From the NCBI GenBank assembly GCA_003527225.1, contig DPXQ01000109.1, positions 1-8,537 of the forward strand: a stretch of DNA of 8,537 nt, in the 5' to 3' direction. This document shows positions 5,843 to 8,537 of this stretch, piece by piece. Within the stretch, counting starts at the first letter, position 1. Each line of letters opens with the position of its first letter. The notes under the pieces are model-generated. The model saw only the letters and a list, made by a program, of their open reading frames with translations. It made no database searches and was not told where the DNA came from. Position numbers and translations under genes: made by a program. This DNA comes from Rhizobium sp. (GTDB lineage: Bacteria > Pseudomonadota > Alphaproteobacteria > Rhizobiales > Rhizobiaceae).

Positions 5843-7717
5843 TTATGAATCTCTGGCGTATTTGTAGACGGTGTTGCGCGAGACGCCGAGCGTCCGTGCC
5901 GTGAGGCTAATATTGTTGCCGTTGCTGCGTAGTATCTCGGTTACTTCACGACCGATCTTGGTGCGTAGGGAATGGGTCTGGCGGCCGACGTCTTCTACTG
6001 GGTGGCCGAGCAAGTCGAGAACATCGGAAGGTGCAATCCTGCTGCCATCGGCAGTCATCACCAGCTGAAGCAGCGCCGATCGCAGCTCGCGCATGTTGCC
6101 GCGCCAGCCGAATGCCGCTATCAGCATTGCGGCGGCAGGATCGATCCGCGTTTCTGGCGAAATCCCGGTCAGCATACTGTCGAGCACGGCGCCGAAATCG
6201 GTCCGTTCGCGCAGCGGCGGGAGCTCCAGCCTTATGACGCCGAGGCGATAAAACAGGTCCTCGCGGAAGCGCTTGGCGGTGATCGCCTCCTCGAGGTCGA
6301 CATTGGTGGCGGCGACGATCTGGATATCGACCTTGCGCACCTGATGGCCGCCGACGGGGCGGACTTCGGAACTGTCGAGGAAGCGCAACAGCGCCACCTG
6401 GCTCGACAGCGGCAAGTCGCCGATCTCGTCGAGGAAAAGCGTGCCGCGATCGGCGGCGACGGCCAGCCCCTCGGCGCCTGTGCGCTGGGCTCCGGTGAAG
6501 GCGCCGCCAACATATCCGAAGAGCTCGGCCTCCAGCAGATGTTCCGGCAGCGCGCCGCAATTGACGGCGATGAAGCTCCCCTGGCGCCGGCTTGCCTTGT
6601 GGATATGCCGGGCGAGCATTTCCTTGCCGGTGCCACTTTCGCCGCGGATCAGGAAGGGCGGCTTGAAGCGGACGGCGCGGGCTATCTTGTCCAGTTGCCG
6701 ACGCACGACAGCGTCGTTTGCGATGAAATCGGGCTTCGTCGGGGGTAGCAGACCACCGCCGGCCGTGTCGGCGCTGGCTGTTTTTCCGGCCTGAGGCAAG
6801 CGCCTCTCGAAACTGTGACGATTGCGCCAGTGGACGGCGTAACGGCTTCCTAAACCATCGCGCAGCGTCGGCTGCCGGCTGTTCGACATCTCCGCCAGAG
6901 CCAAGTCGAACGGGGTGTCGAAAATGGCGTTGAATTCCGTGCCGGGGCGTAGCGAGATACCGCGCAGGATTTCCCGTGCGCGCTTGTTGATCGCGACCAG
7001 CCGCCCACTGGTATCGAAGGAAACAAGCCCGCCGCTTACGGAATTCAAGAGTTCCCAGCGCGAATGAAACAGCACGACAATGTGCTTTTCCTGTTGGGCG
7101 AGAAACAGCGAGTTTTCGATATGGGTGGCAGCCATGCGCATCAACGCCAGGGTATGGCTGTGGCGTGCACTGCAATCGGACGAGGCGTCCAGCACGCCGG
7201 CAAGTTCACCGTCGGAATGCAAAATCGGCGCAGCGAAACAGCTGACGTCGGAATAGGCGGCGAAAAAATGCTCTGCCCCGTGGACGATCAGCGGCTGGCG
7301 GCCAGCCGCGCAAGTCCCAAGCGCATTGGTGCCGCGCTGGCTTTCTTTCCAGACGGCGCCCGGCACGATTCCCCTGCCCGGTCTGCTGGATTGAAACTCT
7401 CCGTCGGCAATGGTGTCGAGAACCGTTCCTTCGGCATTGCCGAAGGCGATCAGGAAATTGCTGCCGGCTATCTGCTGGTAGAGCGAGTGCATCTCGGCCA
7501 CGGCGAAGCGATGGGTCAGTTCATCGCGCTCGCGCAACTGCTTGAGCTCGCGCATGCCGATCTGGATCGGTGGCGGCGTCACCCGTGGATCGAGTCCGGA
7601 TTCAATGCAGCGCTGCCAGCTCTCGGCGATCTGCGGATTGACGAGATTACCGTCAACCTGGCCACCCTGCATCAACGTGATCCTGAGCCTCTTCAGGCGC
7701 TCAGTCCGTGAAAGCAT
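5843..7717 (-). CDS. AcoR-type sigma-54-dependent transcriptional activator
   Basis: This complete 624-residue enhancer-binding protein would open sigma-54 promoters in response to a small molecule. The N-terminus has the AcoR-family motif IAESWQRCIESGLDP (30-44), followed by a GAF domain (about 75-205) with SCFAAPI and GVLDASS, and a PAS-like segment (about 220-275, GLVSFDTSGRLVAINKRA). The AAA+ domain (about 330-550) has Walker A GESGTGKE (359-366), an intact GAFTGA loop (405-410) for sigma-54 contact, Walker B GTLFLDE (425-431) and arginine-finger candidates R485 and R491. The sensor II segment reads GWRGNMREL, with Arg where Pro is usual. A Fis-type helix-turn-helix (about 602-622) closes the protein. 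The ATG at 7717 follows a G-rich binding site (7727-7732) with 9-base spacing. It is divergent from an alcohol dehydrogenase with a sigma-54 promoter, its likely target. The exact inducer is unknown. Confidence 0.93.
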   Translation of the reverse strand: MLSRTERLKRLRITLMQGGQVDGNLVNPQIAESWQRCIESGLDPRVTPPPIQIGMRELKQLRERDELTHRFAVAEMHSLYQQIAGSNFLIAFGNAEGTVLDTIADGEFQSSRPGRGIVPGAVWKESQRGTNALGTCAAGRQPLIVHGAEHFFAAYSDVSCFAAPILHSDGELAGVLDASSDCSARHSHTLALMRMAATHIENSLFLAQQEKHIVVLFHSRWELLNSVSGGLVSFDTSGRLVAINKRAREILRGISLRPGTEFNAIFDTPFDLALAEMSNSRQPTLRDGLGSRYAVHWRNRHSFERRLPQAGKTASADTAGGGLLPPTKPDFIANDAVVRRQLDKIARAVRFKPPFLIRGESGTGKEMLARHIHKASRRQGSFIAVNCGALPEHLLEAELFGYVGGAFTGAQRTGAEGLAVAADRGTLFLDEIGDLPLSSQVALLRFLDSSEVRPVGGHQVRKVDIQIVAATNVDLEEAITAKRFREDLFYRLGVIRLELPPLRERTDFGAVLDSMLTGISPETRIDPAAAMLIAAFGWRGNMRELRSALLQLVMTADGSRIAPSDVLDLLGHPVEDVGRQTHSLRTKIGREVTEILRSNGNNISLTARTLGVSRNTVYKYARDS

Positions 7718-7729
7718 CTGTCTATTCCC

Positions 7730-7784
7730 CCCGGACAGCGCCTCTCCTCAGGCTTTTCAAGGGTTTTATCCCTTCTTGTCCGGG
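7730..7784 (-). promoter_or_regulatory. Possible structured leader of the regulator mRNA
   Basis: On the - strand CCCGGACA (7784-7777) pairs perfectly with TGTCCGGG (7737-7730), enclosing two smaller hairpins: AAGGG/CCCTT (7774-7759, 6-base loop) and GCCT/AGGC (7754-7741, loop GAGGAG). Together they can form a three-way junction whose closing stem takes up half of the G-run (7727-7732) used as ribosome binding site. A translational control element is inferred; a DNA-level operator is the alternative. Confidence 0.4.
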
Positions 7785-7818
7785 TCTCAGTGGACCAATT
7801 TTTGCTCCTGCTTGCAAG

Positions 7819-7835
7819 TGTTCATGATTTGAACA
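7819..7835. promoter_or_regulatory. Distal activator-site candidate, inverted repeat TGTTCA-N5-TGAACA
   Basis: TGTTCA (7819-7824) and TGAACA (7830-7835) are exact inverted complements 5 bases apart. The centre lies about 146 bases upstream of the predicted start of the alcohol dehydrogenase transcript, a normal place for an enhancer-binding protein. A second copy lies 33 bases downstream. Confidence 0.65.
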
Positions 7836-7851
7836 GGTCGGTCCCGGCGTC

Positions 7852-7868
7852 TGTTGAATGCCTGAACA
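7852..7868. promoter_or_regulatory. Proximal activator-site candidate, inverted repeat TGTTGA-N5-TGAACA
   Basis: TGTTGA (7852-7857) and TGAACA (7863-7868) repeat the distal site with one changed base and the same 5-base spacer. The 33-base centre-to-centre distance is about three helical turns, so both sites face the same side of the DNA, as expected for cooperative dimers of the neighbouring activator. Confidence 0.65.
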
Positions 7869-7945
7869 CCATGCGCTGCTCCAACCGCGACGCAACACAA
7901 CTACATGTCTCTGAATTCATTAGATTATCTTCGCGGGCCGGGCAG

Positions 7946-7962
7946 TTGGCACGGCAACTGCA
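7946..7962 (+). promoter_or_regulatory. Sigma-54 (-24/-12) promoter of the alcohol dehydrogenase
   Basis: TTGGCACGGCAACTGCA matches the consensus YTGGCACGRNNNTTGCW at all defined positions but one (C for T just before TGC). The GG (7948-7949) and GC (7960-7961) elements have the required 12-base periodicity. Transcription would start near 7973, giving a leader of about 35 bases before the ATG at 8008. The adjacent divergent gene encodes a sigma-54 activator with an intact GAFTGA loop, which strengthens the call. Confidence 0.85.
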
Positions 7963-7993
7963 ATGGAAAAGACGGAATGACAATGTGCCGAGT

Positions 7994-8000
7994 GAGGAGG
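7994..8000 (+). promoter_or_regulatory. Ribosome binding site of the alcohol dehydrogenase
   Basis: GAGGAGG ends 7 bases before the ATG at 8008, a strong Shine-Dalgarno match that fixes the start. Confidence 0.85.
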
Positions 8001-8007
8001 CTTAGGT

Positions 8008-8537
8008 ATGAAGGCAGCAGTTCTGCACGAATATGACGAGAAGCTCGAGAAGAGCGAATTCGTAATCTACGAGGATGTTCCCGATCCTCGTATCGAAGGA
8101 CCGAACGACGTGATCGTGCGGATCGGCGGCGCGGGCGTCTGCCGCACCGACCTGCACGTCATCGAAGGTCTGTGGCGCAACAATTCAGACGTCCAGCTGC
8201 CCTATATCATGGGGCACGAGAACGCCGGATGGGTCGAGGAAGTCGGGCCGGGCGTCACCCATTTCAAGCCGGGCGACGCGGTGATCTGCCATCCGCTCGT
8301 CACGTCGGGCCATTGCCTCGCCTGCCGGCGCGGCAACGACATGCATGCCGAGGAAAGCTTCTTTCCGGGCATCAACACCAATGGCGGCTACGCCGAGTAT
8401 CTGCGGACCGGTGCACGCTCGCTGATCAAGCTGCCGAAGACCTTGGCGCCAAAGGATGTGGCGCCCTACACCGATGCCGGCCTCACCGCCTACCGCGCCT
8501 GCAAGAAGGCCGCCCAGCATCTGCTGCCCGGCCAATA
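8008..8537 (+). CDS. Zinc-type NAD(P)-dependent alcohol dehydrogenase (MDR family), 3'-truncated by the window edge
   Basis: The first 176 codons are present, about half of a protein usually near 345 residues. It begins MKAAVLHEYDEKL and shows the GroES-like catalytic fold of medium-chain dehydrogenases: GAGVCRTDLH with catalytic-zinc Cys45, MGHENAGWVEEVG with His70 and Glu71, and the GGYAEY segment (127-131). The structural-zinc loop is reduced: C103 and C106 remain, but the usual later cysteine is Ala114 in GNDMHAEES. The NAD-binding Rossmann half is beyond the window. The enzyme should oxidise an alcohol to an aldehyde or ketone in the cytoplasm; the substrate is not evident. A near-consensus sigma-54 promoter, two upstream inverted repeats and the divergent AcoR-type activator point to tight induction by an alcohol or its metabolite. 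Confidence 0.92.
   Translation, partial: MKAAVLHEYDEKLEKSEFVIYEDVPDPRIEGPNDVIVRIGGAGVCRTDLHVIEGLWRNNSDVQLPYIMGHENAGWVEEVGPGVTHFKPGDAVICHPLVTSGHCLACRRGNDMHAEESFFPGINTNGGYAEYLRTGARSLIKLPKTLAPKDVAPYTDAGLTAYRACKKAAQHLLPGQ

Noticed and set aside
5627..5848. A 73-codon + strand frame in the scarred region
   Set aside because: It is opposite the IS remnants and passes through the hairpin cluster; no recognisable protein motif was found.
7790..8005. A 71-codon + strand frame in the intergenic region
   Set aside because: It covers the activator sites and the sigma-54 promoter, has no visible ribosome binding site or protein similarity, and would start upstream of the predicted transcript.

Overview
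The window is from a GC-rich alphaproteobacterium, most likely of the Rhizobiales type (inference from gene content and codon use; no rRNA or other marker is present). It holds the tail of an N-methyl-amine or betaine demethylase operon, a scarred segment of broken genes and insertion-sequence debris, and a divergent sigma-54 regulator/alcohol dehydrogenase pair.

Left part (1-4749, + strand): the 3' end of a TMADH/DgcA-type FMN/4Fe-4S/Rossmann oxidoreductase, then a 1034-residue membrane protein, then etfA. The large protein joins a five-helix NarI-like membrane domain, two 4Fe-4S motifs, an HdrD/GlpC-type CCG region and, after a proline-rich linker, a complete ETF beta subunit. With EtfA it would form a chain from the flavin demethylase to ETF to Fe-S/heme to quinone. 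In the usual dgcA-dgcB-etfB-etfA arrangement dgcB and etfB are separate; here they form one reading frame. A perfect 13-bp hairpin sits in the gap between the demethylase and the fusion gene.

Middle (4750-5842): no intact gene. On the - strand lies an Lrp/AsnC regulator remnant with several frameshifts. It is cut off where an IS6-like end begins, next to a degenerate IS6-family transposase C-terminus that is joined in frame to what looks like an IS21 IstA N-terminus. Three contiguous small hairpins and a repeated 9-mer lie between this debris and the regulator gene.

Right part (5843-8537): a complete AcoR-type sigma-54 activator (GAF, PAS-like, AAA+, Fis-type HTH) on the - strand, divergent from a zinc-type NAD(P) alcohol dehydrogenase that runs off the window. 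The 290-bp intergenic region contains a near-consensus -24/-12 promoter in front of the dehydrogenase and two TGTTSA-N5-TGAACA inverted repeats 33 bp apart, well placed as upstream activator sites. A nested inverted repeat can fold the regulator's leader up to its ribosome binding site. The likely logic is that an alcohol-type inducer sensed by the GAF domain lets the activator bind these sites and switch on the dehydrogenase gene.
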